Positions 1-5,618 of a stretch of 5,857 bases of DNA are shown here, piece after piece. A program made the position numbers and the translations under genes. Within the stretch, counting starts at the first letter, position 1. Every line of letters begins with the position of its first letter. Under the pieces are notes generated by a model. It was not told the origin of the DNA, did no database searches, and saw only the letters and a program-made list of their open reading frames with translations. Origin of the DNA: Candidatus Zymogenus sp. (GTDB lineage Bacteria > Desulfobacterota > Zymogenia > Zymogenales > Zymogenaceae); NCBI GenBank assembly GCA_030613285.1, contig JAUWME010000169.1:1-5857 (forward strand), in the 5' to 3' direction.

Positions 1-208
1 TTAAATCCTCTCTCGTTGCAAATCCAATATTCTGGAGGTGCTCAAGCTCCACAATGTCTTTGGGCTTAATACCTCTCTTCTTCATCTCGCCTTGATAGAA
101 GGAGTCGTTCTTGTACACCATCTCAATGGTGTTTGTCAGACGTTCTATCTGTATTTGCTCGATCTCATCTTTTGACAATGTCTCGTAACGGCGATTAAAT
201 ATCCCCAT
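1..208 (-). CDS. paaK: Phenylacetate-CoA ligase family protein, N-terminal part (runs off left edge)
   Basis: Partial gene; 69 codons are visible and the frame is open to the window edge. The translation begins MGIFNRRYETLS and continues with the usual PaaK N-terminal pattern: an acidic helix (KDEIEQIQIERL), an 'MVYKNDSFY' segment matching the family's 'VYENVPFY', then 'GIKPKDI', 'LEHLQNI' and 'FATREDL', matching the family's 'G(V/I)xPxDIxSLEDLxxLPFTTKEDL'. PaaK enzymes are cytoplasmic AMP-forming ligases that make phenylacetyl-CoA or related aryl-CoA from acid, ATP and CoA. The ATP-binding and catalytic regions lie outside the window, so activity cannot be judged. Two in-frame ATGs occur, at 214 and 208. 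The GGAG core at 219-216 lies 7 nt from the 208 ATG but almost touches the 214 ATG, so 208 is chosen. It follows livF after 146 nt on the same strand and is probably the last visible gene of the cluster. Family call fairly sure; substrate unknown. Confidence 0.85.
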   Translation of the reverse strand, partial: MGIFNRRYETLSKDEIEQIQIERLTNTIEMVYKNDSFYQGEMKKRGIKPKDIVELEHLQNIGFATREDL

Positions 209-214
209 ATACAT

Positions 215-221
215 TCTCCAC
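215..221 (-). promoter_or_regulatory. Shine-Dalgarno site deciding the start of the left-edge PaaK gene
   Basis: On the minus strand the sequence GTGGAGA is followed directly by ATGTATATG. The GGAG core sits about 7 nt before the second ATG (208) and 1 nt before the first (214), so the second ATG is the functional start. The motif is also the last of three GTGGA-containing elements in the leader upstream. Confidence 0.65.
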
Positions 222-354
222 TAAAACAATTAGTCCACCAAAATACTCCACCAATATCCCTCCAACACACCCTGCCAACAACCCTCATCAAGACACCCCA
301 CTAATACCTTCCAACAACCCCATAAGTCTCTATCAAAATTATCCAGCAGCCCCT
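215..354 (-). other. C-poor, G/T-rich spacer between livF and paaK with degenerate repeats
   Basis: Non-coding gap between livF and the second ligase gene. On the transcribed (minus) sense the stretch 345-215 contains only four C residues in 131 nt (complements of the G at 233, 274, 292 and 326), a strong strand bias. TGGTGGA occurs at 253-247 and 240-234, and the related AGTGGAGA at 222-215. The 10-nt word GGGTTGTTGG occurs twice, 36 nt apart (320-311 and 284-275). I find no convincing rho-independent terminator and no clear sigma-70 promoter here, so readthrough from livF into the ligase is plausible. Confidence 0.5.
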
Positions 355-1098
355 CTATTCCCAGAATTCTTTGTAGTCCCTGCCAAGATACGCCCTCTTC
401 ACGTCCCCATCAACAAGGAGGTCTTCCCCTCTGCCCTGCAATAATACATTACCTGTCTCAAAGACATACCCCCTGTCAGATATTTTAAGAGCGGCCCTGG
501 CGTTTTGCTCAACCAGCAAAATCGTCAAATTTCTTTCTTTAAGCCTCTTTATGACGTTCATAATTTCAGATGCAATCTTGGGGGCAAGTCCCAGGGAAGG
601 TTCGTCAAGCATTAGAAGTTTAGGTCTTGCCATAAGCCCCCTTGCAATAGCCAACATCTGCTGCTCCCCACCAGATAGAGTCCCAGCGCTCTGTTTTTTT
701 CGTTCCTCAAGGATTGGAAAAATTGTAAAGACTTCCTCCAAATCCGTTGCAATTTCTTTTTTTTCTCCTCGTTTGCGCCTGAGATACGCGCCAAGCATGA
801 TGTTGTCAATGACGCTAAAGGAGTCGAATATCTGCCGCCCTTCGGGCACCTGAGAAATACCCAAACTTACGATCTCTTCAGGTCTTTTCCTTGAAATGTC
901 TTGACCATTAAATGAGATGTTTCCAGAAGATATATCAACCACCCCGGAAATGCTGTTTAAGAAAGTAGATTTACCAGCGCCGTTGGCGCCAATTAATGAT
1001 ACTATCTCACCTTCCCAGATGTGCATGGATATGCCGTCCAGTGCGCGTATCTTTCCGTATTGCGTGGATAGATTCCTTATTTTAAGTAGAAACGTCAT
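355..1098 (-). CDS. livF: Branched-chain amino acid-type ABC transporter ATP-binding protein LivF
   Basis: Cytoplasmic ATPase subunit of a Liv/HAAT importer, 247 aa from the chosen start (E. coli LivF is about 237). Visible motifs in order: Walker A GANGAGKST (residues 37-45, Lys43), Q-loop ISQVPEGRQ (Gln83), ABC signature LSGGEQQ (141-147), Walker B LLMLDEP (161-167, Asp165 and Glu166), then VEQNA at 196-200. Gln198 stands where most ABC ATPases have the switch histidine; this Gln and the following 'SDRGYVFETG' are hallmarks of LivF rather than LivG. It should form a heterodimer with LivG beneath LivH/LivM. ATG 1098 is chosen because a GGGGGAAG purine run lies just upstream and the protein then aligns with the family; an in-frame TTG at 1119 would add seven unlike residues. 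The gene overlaps livG by 17 nt, suggesting translational coupling. Stop is TAG. Confidence 0.95.
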   Translation of the reverse strand: MTFLLKIRNLSTQYGKIRALDGISMHIWEGEIVSLIGANGAGKSTFLNSISGVVDISSGNISFNGQDISRKRPEEIVSLGISQVPEGRQIFDSFSVIDNIMLGAYLRRKRGEKKEIATDLEEVFTIFPILEERKKQSAGTLSGGEQQMLAIARGLMARPKLLMLDEPSLGLAPKIASEIMNVIKRLKERNLTILLVEQNARAALKISDRGYVFETGNVLLQGRGEDLLVDGDVKRAYLGRDYKEFWE

Positions 1099-1849
1099 CT
1101 TCCCCCAAATAGGCCTCAATTACTTTTTTGTTATATTGAATTTCCCTCGGTGTCCCCTCGGCAATCAACTCTCCATGATCCAAGACAACGATCTCGTCAG
1201 ATATTTCCATTGTAAGACCCATGTTATGTTCAACAAGTAGTACAGTAATGTCTTTGTCCCTGATCTTTCTAATAAGCCCCATCAGGTCCTCGGTCTCCTT
1301 TTCGTCAAGGCCTGCCGCCGGTTCATCCAAAAGAATTAGTCTCGGCTCTGATGCCAAAGCCCTTGCAATCTCAAGGTAGCGTTGAAAGCCCAGGGGCAAT
1401 GATGCTGACATATCATTTGCCCGCATTGAAAGTCCCACAAAGTCAAGATAATCTAAGGATGATTCGATAATTTCTCGTTCCTCTCTCTTTGTTGATTCTG
1501 ACCTCACGGCACTTTCAAAAAAACCTGATTTTGACCTCAGATGTCTTCCCACCATGACGTTTTCAAGGACTGTCATGTTGTCGAAGATTTCGAGGTTCTG
1601 AAATGTACGAGTAACTCCCAACTCAGCAATTTTGTGAGATTTCAGACTATCTATCTTCACATCATCAAAATGGATACCCCCGCTGCTCGGAGGAAATATT
1701 CCTGTTATCAGATTAAAGAGAGTCGTTTTGCCAGCGCCATTGGGGCCAATTACTGCCTTAATCTGTCCTTCTTTAACATTAAAAGTTACTTGCTGCAAGG
1801 CCTTTACGCCGCCAAAATCTATACTGAGATCGAGTATTTTGAGAATCAT
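1082..1849 (-). CDS. livG: Branched-chain amino acid-type ABC transporter ATP-binding protein LivG
   Basis: Second cytoplasmic ATPase of the importer, 255 aa, the normal LivG length. Motifs: Walker A GPNGAGKTT (35-43, Lys41), Q-loop RTFQN (Gln84), signature region LPLGFQR (151-157), Walker B LILLDEP (171-177, Asp175 and Glu176), D-loop AAGLD, and switch His208 in VEHNM. The insertion with 'VGRHLRSKSGF' between Q-loop and signature and the C-terminal 'IAEGTPREI' are typical of LivG. The signature departs from LSGGQ, keeping only Leu151 and the core Gly154; LivG proteins often vary here (E. coli has LAYGDQR), so I see no sign of inactivation. The ATG shares an ATGA with the livM TGA stop (4-nt overlap), and a GGGGAG Shine-Dalgarno lies 9 nt upstream inside livM. 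The 3' end overlaps livF. Coupled translation across livM-livG-livF is likely. Confidence 0.95.
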   Translation of the reverse strand: MILKILDLSIDFGGVKALQQVTFNVKEGQIKAVIGPNGAGKTTLFNLITGIFPPSSGGIHFDDVKIDSLKSHKIAELGVTRTFQNLEIFDNMTVLENVMVGRHLRSKSGFFESAVRSESTKREEREIIESSLDYLDFVGLSMRANDMSASLPLGFQRYLEIARALASEPRLILLDEPAAGLDEKETEDLMGLIRKIRDKDITVLLVEHNMGLTMEISDEIVVLDHGELIAEGTPREIQYNKKVIEAYLGEDDVST

Positions 1850-2922
1850 TTGAAAAATCTCCCCTTTACTCGATCGATGACGCCACGGGTTAGGCCCTCC
1901 GGCAAGAAGATCAGAATGAGCATTAAAATAAGACCGTAGATAATGATGTCAAAATCTTCAAAAACATGAAGGACTTCAGGTAAAAGAGTTATCACAGCAG
2001 CCCCAAAGATTGAACCCCAGATGCTTGCCATCCCTCCAACAACAACCATCACAACAAGCATAATAGATTTATGAAAACCGAAGGAACTGGGGCCCACAGA
2101 TGCAATAAAGTGAGCATAAAGACTTCCTGCAATTGAAGCAAACAATGCGCTTATAACAAAGACAGATACCTTATATTTTTGGATGTCAACCCCCAGTGTG
2201 GATGCCGCTGTTTCCGATGTATGAAGCGCCCTAAGCGCCCTTCCAACTCTGGAGTTGATAATATTGCTGCTTAGTATTAGTATTACTATGGTAAATGTCC
2301 ATACAAGATAATAGTATTTGAGGTCATTATCAAGAACGATGTTGAAGGCATAGAGGTTCGGCACAACTTGGGACACTCCCGTGATATCCGACAACTTCAA
2401 GGAAAGAATCTGGTCAATGTTTAAATTGTATTTTATTAAATAGAGTTTTGGTATATCTGTGATCCCTTCTGGCCCGCCCATTGGCAAATCCAGATGACTT
2501 GCAGTAAACTTCATCTCGTTGAAGATGATACCTGCGATGATTCCAAAACCGAGAGTCGCCATGGCCAAGTAGTGCCCTTTGAGCTTCAGTGATGGAACAC
2601 CGACTACATATGCAATTATACCTACAAATAGTAAAGCGATAAGCGCTGCGATTACCGGGTGAAATCCATACACCACAGTGAGGATGCCGGAGGTGTATGC
2701 TCCCAATCCATAAAATGCGGCATGCCCCAGAGAAATCTGCCCCGCATATCCCATAAGGAGATTTAATCCCAGAACAATAATTGCATGGAGACCTATTAAT
2801 ATTAATACATGGAGGTAATAGTCATTTCTGAGAAAATAGGGTATTAAGATTACAGTAGCAATCAAGGTCCCTACATATAAAAAGTTTCGGTTGAAATATT
2901 TTTTTTTGTCAGGCATCTGCAT
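1846..2922 (-). CDS. livM: Branched-chain amino acid-type ABC transporter permease LivM
   Basis: Inner-membrane permease, 358 aa, multi-spanning. Hydrophobic segments are evident around residues 13-30, 37-58, 90-110, 117-135, 205-220, 251-272, 287-312 and 325-340. Family marks: GYAGQISLGHAAFYGLGAY (58-76), the GGPEGI loop (149-154), the cytoplasmic coupling segment 'LRALHTSETAASTLGVD' (230-246) that should contact LivG/LivF, and the C-terminal FLPEGL (339-344). The polar stretch 155-203 between GGPEGI and the next membrane segment is long, but E. coli LivM has a comparable loop. The start ATG at 2922 comes 3 nt after the livH stop; an AAGGG Shine-Dalgarno spaced 8 nt favours it over the in-frame ATG at 2916. 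Codons 5-7 form a run of nine A residues in the mRNA. Pairs with LivH to form the translocation path. Confidence 0.95.
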   Translation of the reverse strand: MQMPDKKKYFNRNFLYVGTLIATVILIPYFLRNDYYLHVLILIGLHAIIVLGLNLLMGYAGQISLGHAAFYGLGAYTSGILTVVYGFHPVIAALIALLFVGIIAYVVGVPSLKLKGHYLAMATLGFGIIAGIIFNEMKFTASHLDLPMGGPEGITDIPKLYLIKYNLNIDQILSLKLSDITGVSQVVPNLYAFNIVLDNDLKYYYLVWTFTIVILILSSNIINSRVGRALRALHTSETAASTLGVDIQKYKVSVFVISALFASIAGSLYAHFIASVGPSSFGFHKSIMLVVMVVVGGMASIWGSIFGAAVITLLPEVLHVFEDFDIIIYGLILMLILIFLPEGLTRGVIDRVKGRFFK

Positions 2923-2925
2923 TTA

Positions 2926-3810
2926 CTAAACCCTTTTCGATTCGCTTTTACCAAGGATGCCGGTAGGTTTCATAAAGAGCACAAGGAGAAGCACCACAAA
3001 TGCTATTGCGTCTTTGTAGGCAGAAGAGATGAGTCCTGCACCGAGCGATTCGAGAATTCCCAAAGCAAATCCCCCAACTATTGCGCCCGGCACACTTCCC
3101 AGCCCACCAATTACAGCGCCACAAAATCCTTTGAGTCCAAGCATTAACCCCATATTGTAATTTGCAAATGTAATGGGGGCAATTATTATTCCTGCAATGG
3201 CTCCTAATGCCCCCGCCAGCCCAAAAGATATCAAAACCATCCTTTTAACTTTTATCCCCAAAAGACTTGCCGCCCTTGGATTTATAGCGCATGCCCTCAT
3301 CCCCTTTCCTGTATTTGTGTATTCAAAAAATATGTGTAGAAAGATAAGAACAGTTCCTGTAATCCCAATTACCCAAAGCGCTTGAGGTGTAATGGCCGCT
3401 GGGCCTATCGATATGGGGACTTCCCCGGAAAAAGGAGTTGCAGCGTGGTAATCTTTTTTCCAAACAAACATTGCAACGCCCTTAACAAATATCGATGCCC
3501 CGATAGTTATAATGATTAGTGATAGTTGCGTGGGTTTTTTTATCGGACTTATGACAATGATGTCTATCAAAACACCTATAATCATCACCGCAATTACTGA
3601 TAGAATGAATGCCACTGGTAAGGGGAGTCCTAATGTTATGTTCAATGTCAACATAAACATTGCCCCAAGCATTACAAATTCGCCCTGGGCAAAGTTTATT
3701 ATCTCAGTGGAGTTATAGATAATGGTAAATCCAAGGGCCACAATTGCATAAATGCTCCCTTGGGTAATGCCACTTAATATGAACTGAAGTAGTTGGTCAA
3801 CAAAAGTCAT
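2926..3810 (-). CDS. livH: Branched-chain amino acid-type ABC transporter permease LivH
   Basis: Inner-membrane permease, 294 aa, close to the usual LivH length. Family marks: N-terminal GITQGSIYAIVALGFTIIY (14-32), INFAQGEFVMLGA (38-50), the coupling loop GKGMRACAINPRAASLLGIK (168-187), the Gly-rich KGFCGAVIGGLGSVPGAIVG (227-246), and a final hydrophobic helix (about 268-280) ending in 'KPTGILG'. Several other hydrophobic segments lie between. It dimerises with LivM. The start ATG at 3810 is the only sensible one: the conserved helix begins within about ten residues and no other start codon is suitably placed. Unlike its neighbours it has no visible Shine-Dalgarno; the 20 nt upstream are pyrimidine-rich (CTTTTTGTATTATTCATTCC). 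It is separated from livK by a 100-nt gap with a terminator-like hairpin, and from livM by 3 nt. The stop TAG is followed at once by TAA, a tandem stop. Confidence 0.95.
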   Translation of the reverse strand: MTFVDQLLQFILSGITQGSIYAIVALGFTIIYNSTEIINFAQGEFVMLGAMFMLTLNITLGLPLPVAFILSVIAVMIIGVLIDIIVISPIKKPTQLSLIIITIGASIFVKGVAMFVWKKDYHAATPFSGEVPISIGPAAITPQALWVIGITGTVLIFLHIFFEYTNTGKGMRACAINPRAASLLGIKVKRMVLISFGLAGALGAIAGIIIAPITFANYNMGLMLGLKGFCGAVIGGLGSVPGAIVGGFALGILESLGAGLISSAYKDAIAFVVLLLVLFMKPTGILGKSESKRV

Positions 3811-3817
3811 GGAATGA

Positions 3818-3861
3818 ATAATACAAAAAGCTAATAGTACAAAAACGGATAATACAAAAAG
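3818..3861 (-). repeat. Three copies of a 13-nt U-rich element between the attenuator and livH
   Basis: On the minus strand, CTTTTTGTATTAT occurs at 3861-3849 and identically at 3830-3818, with a variant GTTTTTGTACTAT at 3846-3834. Spacing is 15 and 16 nt. The first copy is also the U-tract of the hairpin at 3856-3891, so the repeats look like duplicated terminator tails. The last copy ends 7 nt before the livH start codon. Confidence 0.7.
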
Positions 3862-3891
3862 AGGCTAAACATAAAAGATTAGCCTCTTTTT
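3856..3891 (-). terminator. Rho-independent-type hairpin after livK (intra-operon attenuator or mRNA-protecting stem)
   Basis: Perfect 8-bp stem GAGGCTAA (3861-3868) / TTAGCCTC (3879-3886) with a 10-nt loop, extended by five A:T pairs on either side. On the minus strand it is followed by TTTTTGTATTAT; on the plus strand by seven T, so it is structurally bidirectional. It lies 25 nt past the livK stop and ahead of livH. Binding-protein genes of ABC importers often need more transcript than their membrane partners, and partial terminators at this position are a known way of achieving it. Alternatively it shields the livK mRNA from 3' exonucleases. Complete termination is unlikely because the following genes need expression and no clear promoter is seen after it. 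Confidence 0.8.
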
Positions 3892-3910
3892 TTCTATTTA
3901 CCAAACAGTG

Positions 3911-5083
3911 TTACTCAATTATCACCCACTTGCCATCTTCAATTTTTAACAAGACAAAAGCAGTTTCCTTGTTAAGACCATTGTGATCCTCTGGAGACAT
4001 ATTAAAAATACCGTGGATACCGATGTAGTCTGTCGTCTTTTCGATCTCATCCCTAAGTAATGCCCTGTCAGTCCCAGAAACCTTAAGGGCTTCTGTTACC
4101 ATGGCCATGGCATCCCAAGCGTGACCGCCAAAGGAAGAAACGTTGGATCCCTCAAAAGCATCCTCATAGAGCTTTTTATAGTTTAAGAGAACTTTACGCT
4201 GTGGATCAGATTTGGAAAGCTCTTTTGCAACGAGGATTTTCCCTGATGGTAGAATGATCCCGTTGGCTGCATCCCCTGCAATATCGATAAACTTCGGCGA
4301 GGCAACGCCATGGCTCTGAAAGAGGGGTATCTTTATGTCAAGCTGAACAATATTCTTTGCGACAATTGCAGGACCAGGGTTTGTACCCCAACAAATAATA
4401 GCCTCAGCATCGGTTCCTTTTATTACAGTAAGCTGAGATGTCATGTCCGTATCTTCGGGGCCGAAGGATTCTTCGGCGACTATCACAATGTCCATCCCCG
4501 GCGCTAAAAGCTGAAGCTGTTCCTTACCGCTGTTACCAAAACCGTTGGCTACTGTGATGATGGCGATCTTCTTGATGTTGTTTGCAATAAGATATTCATA
4601 GATTTTTTCAACTGCCATTACATCTGTCTGCGGTGTCTTAAAGACCCATTTTTTAATGGGCTGGGTGATCTTTACGCTGGCGGCGCAAGAGACCAGAGGA
4701 ACTTCTTTTTCTTCAATTACGGGAATTATCGACAATGTGTTTCCAGACAAGCTGGGGCCGATGATAGCAAGGACGTTGTCCTTTTCGATAAGCTTTTTTA
4801 CCAGCGTTACAGAATTTGTTGCATCACCCTCGTCATCATAGATAACAACCTCAACGGGATGTCCGTTGATTCCACCCTCGCTGTTGATAATCTCAGCATA
4901 GAGCTCCATCGATTTTTTCTCAGGTTCTCCCAAAAAGGAGGCCCTTCCTGTTACTGAGAAAATACCGCCTATCACATATGGTTCACCGGTAAGCTCTGGA
5001 GGCGCTTTCTCGCAAGATGCAACGAGAAGTCCTGCTGAAATTATCAGCAAGAATCCCAAAAGCAAAAACTTCTTTCCTTTCAT
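3911..5083 (-). CDS. livK: Branched-chain amino acid-type ABC transporter substrate-binding lipoprotein LivK
   Basis: Extracytoplasmic binding protein, 390 aa, type I periplasmic fold (Peripla_BP_6 family). Residues 1-23 are a lipoprotein signal: Lys-rich start (MKGKK), hydrophobic core, lipobox VASC with the acylated Cys at 24, then Glu25. The mature domain opens with 'GGIFSVTGRASFLG' (39-52) and continues with 'NSEGGINGHPVEVVIYDDEG' (67-86), 'IIGPSLSGNT' (107-116), 'GFGNSG' (181-186), 'GGHAWDAM' (319-326) and a C-terminal 'GIHGIFNMSPEDHNG' (355-369). The segment 'PLVSCAASVKIT' (129-140) replaces the 'PSATNP'-like pocket stretch usual in leucine/isoleucine/valine binders, so ligand specificity is probably different; an aromatic acid or amino acid fits the flanking ligases but is inference. 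A GAGGA Shine-Dalgarno is spaced about 6 nt from ATG 5083. It follows the ACT gene by 70 nt and precedes an attenuator hairpin. Confidence 0.93.
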   Translation of the reverse strand: MKGKKFLLLGFLLIISAGLLVASCEKAPPELTGEPYVIGGIFSVTGRASFLGEPEKKSMELYAEIINSEGGINGHPVEVVIYDDEGDATNSVTLVKKLIEKDNVLAIIGPSLSGNTLSIIPVIEEKEVPLVSCAASVKITQPIKKWVFKTPQTDVMAVEKIYEYLIANNIKKIAIITVANGFGNSGKEQLQLLAPGMDIVIVAEESFGPEDTDMTSQLTVIKGTDAEAIICWGTNPGPAIVAKNIVQLDIKIPLFQSHGVASPKFIDIAGDAANGIILPSGKILVAKELSKSDPQRKVLLNYKKLYEDAFEGSNVSSFGGHAWDAMAMVTEALKVSGTDRALLRDEIEKTTDYIGIHGIFNMSPEDHNGLNKETAFVLLKIEDGKWVIIE

Positions 5084-5153
5084 ACTTAATCCTCTTATAG
5101 GTTAAAAAAACTATTAATCATTTACAGTAAATAACTTCTACAATGAATAGATT
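5084..5153 (-). promoter_or_regulatory. ACT gene-livK spacer with a 13-nt palindrome (candidate operator)
   Basis: A 70-nt A+T-rich gap. It contains the perfect interrupted palindrome ATTTAC-A-GTAAAT at 5120-5132 and the livK Shine-Dalgarno AGAGGA at 5095-5090. The palindrome lies about 37 nt upstream of the livK start codon, a sensible position for a transcription-factor half-site pair. No -35/-10 pair with good spacing stands out, so a promoter here is possible but unproven. Confidence 0.35.
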
Positions 5154-5585
5154 TTATAGTGAATAAACTTTTTCACCGGGCAGCACAGTAATTTTGTTTT
5201 TTGTTAAAGCGCTTATGGCTTTATCTATTTCATCAAACCGGAAAATTATCACGGCGTTTTCGCTTGATCTTTCCACAAAGGCGTACATATATTCAACATT
5301 GATATTTTCATTCTTTAAAATATCGAGAATTCCGGCAAGCCCCCCAGGAGTGTCAGGAACCTCCACAGCAATCACCTCTGTCCTGACAACGGTGAAGTTA
5401 TTTTCCTTTAAAATCTCCTTTGCCTTTTTTGTATCATTTACAATAAAACGCAAAATTCCGAAGTCCGAAGCATCGGCTAAATATAGTGCCCTGATGTTAA
5501 TATTACCATCACGCAGGATATTTGCCACTTCGGCAAGCCTTCCCGATTTATTCTCCAAAAACACCGATATCTGTTCAACTTTCAT
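5154..5585 (-). CDS. Tandem ACT-domain protein
   Basis: Small cytoplasmic protein, 143 aa, made of two ACT domains and nothing else. ACT1 spans about residues 3-68: beta strand EQISVFLE, loop NKSGRLAEV with the ligand-loop Gly15, helix, then '[10 protein letters not shown]' and 'FGILRFIV'. ACT2 spans about 69-140: '[20 protein letters not shown]' with Gly81/Gly82, helix, '[11 protein letters not shown]' and 'AVIIFRFD'. ACT domains bind amino acids or similar small ligands at dimer interfaces; proteins of this tandem type are commonly found beside PaaK genes in anaerobes and archaea, where a sensor or regulatory role for aromatic amino acid or aryl-acid metabolism is suspected but not proven. 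The start ATG at 5585 has a perfect AGGAGG spaced 5 nt. It lies 23 nt after the ligase stop and 70 nt before livK. No DNA-binding domain is present. Confidence 0.9.
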   Translation of the reverse strand: MKVEQISVFLENKSGRLAEVANILRDGNINIRALYLADASDFGILRFIVNDTKKAKEILKENNFTVVRTEVIAVEVPDTPGGLAGILDILKNENINVEYMYAFVERSSENAVIIFRFDEIDKAISALTKNKITVLPGEKVYSL

Positions 5586-5590
5586 TATAA

Positions 5591-5618
5591 CCTCCTAAAT
5601 CTTGCCTCCTAAATCTTG
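5591..5618 (-). repeat. 14-bp perfect tandem duplication spanning the ligase stop codon and the ACT gene Shine-Dalgarno
   Basis: CAAGATTTAGGAGG is present twice, head to tail (5618-5605 and 5604-5591). The upstream copy carries the last ligase codons (Lys, Ile), its TAG stop and an AGGAGG; the downstream copy carries a second, non-coding AAGATTTAG and the AGGAGG used by the ACT gene. The result is two identical Shine-Dalgarno sites, 5 and 19 nt from the ACT start. Confidence 0.9.

Noticed and set aside
215..354. Promoter for the left-edge ligase in the livF-paaK gap
   Set aside because: TTGATA- and TATTAG-like words exist but at wrong spacing; no convincing -35/-10 pair was found.
551..853. 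Plus-strand open frame of 100 codons opposite livF
   Set aside because: It is the antisense shadow of a well-supported ATPase gene; its translation has no recognisable family features. The same applies to the other plus-strand frames opposite livG, livH, livK, the ACT gene and the ligase.
1099..1119. TTG start at 1119 adding seven residues to LivF
   Set aside because: The extra residues do not resemble the LivF N-terminus, TTG is a weak start with no good Shine-Dalgarno before it, and ATG 1098 has a purine-rich site and fits the family.
1377..1397. Non-canonical ABC signature LPLGFQR in LivG as a sign of an inactive ATPase
   Set aside because: LivG proteins vary at this motif while retaining the central Gly, and all other nucleotide-binding motifs are intact.
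2314..2458. Long polar loop in LivM (residues about 155-203) as an unusual insertion
   Set aside because: E. coli LivM, as I recall it, has a loop of similar length at this position, so it is within the family's range.
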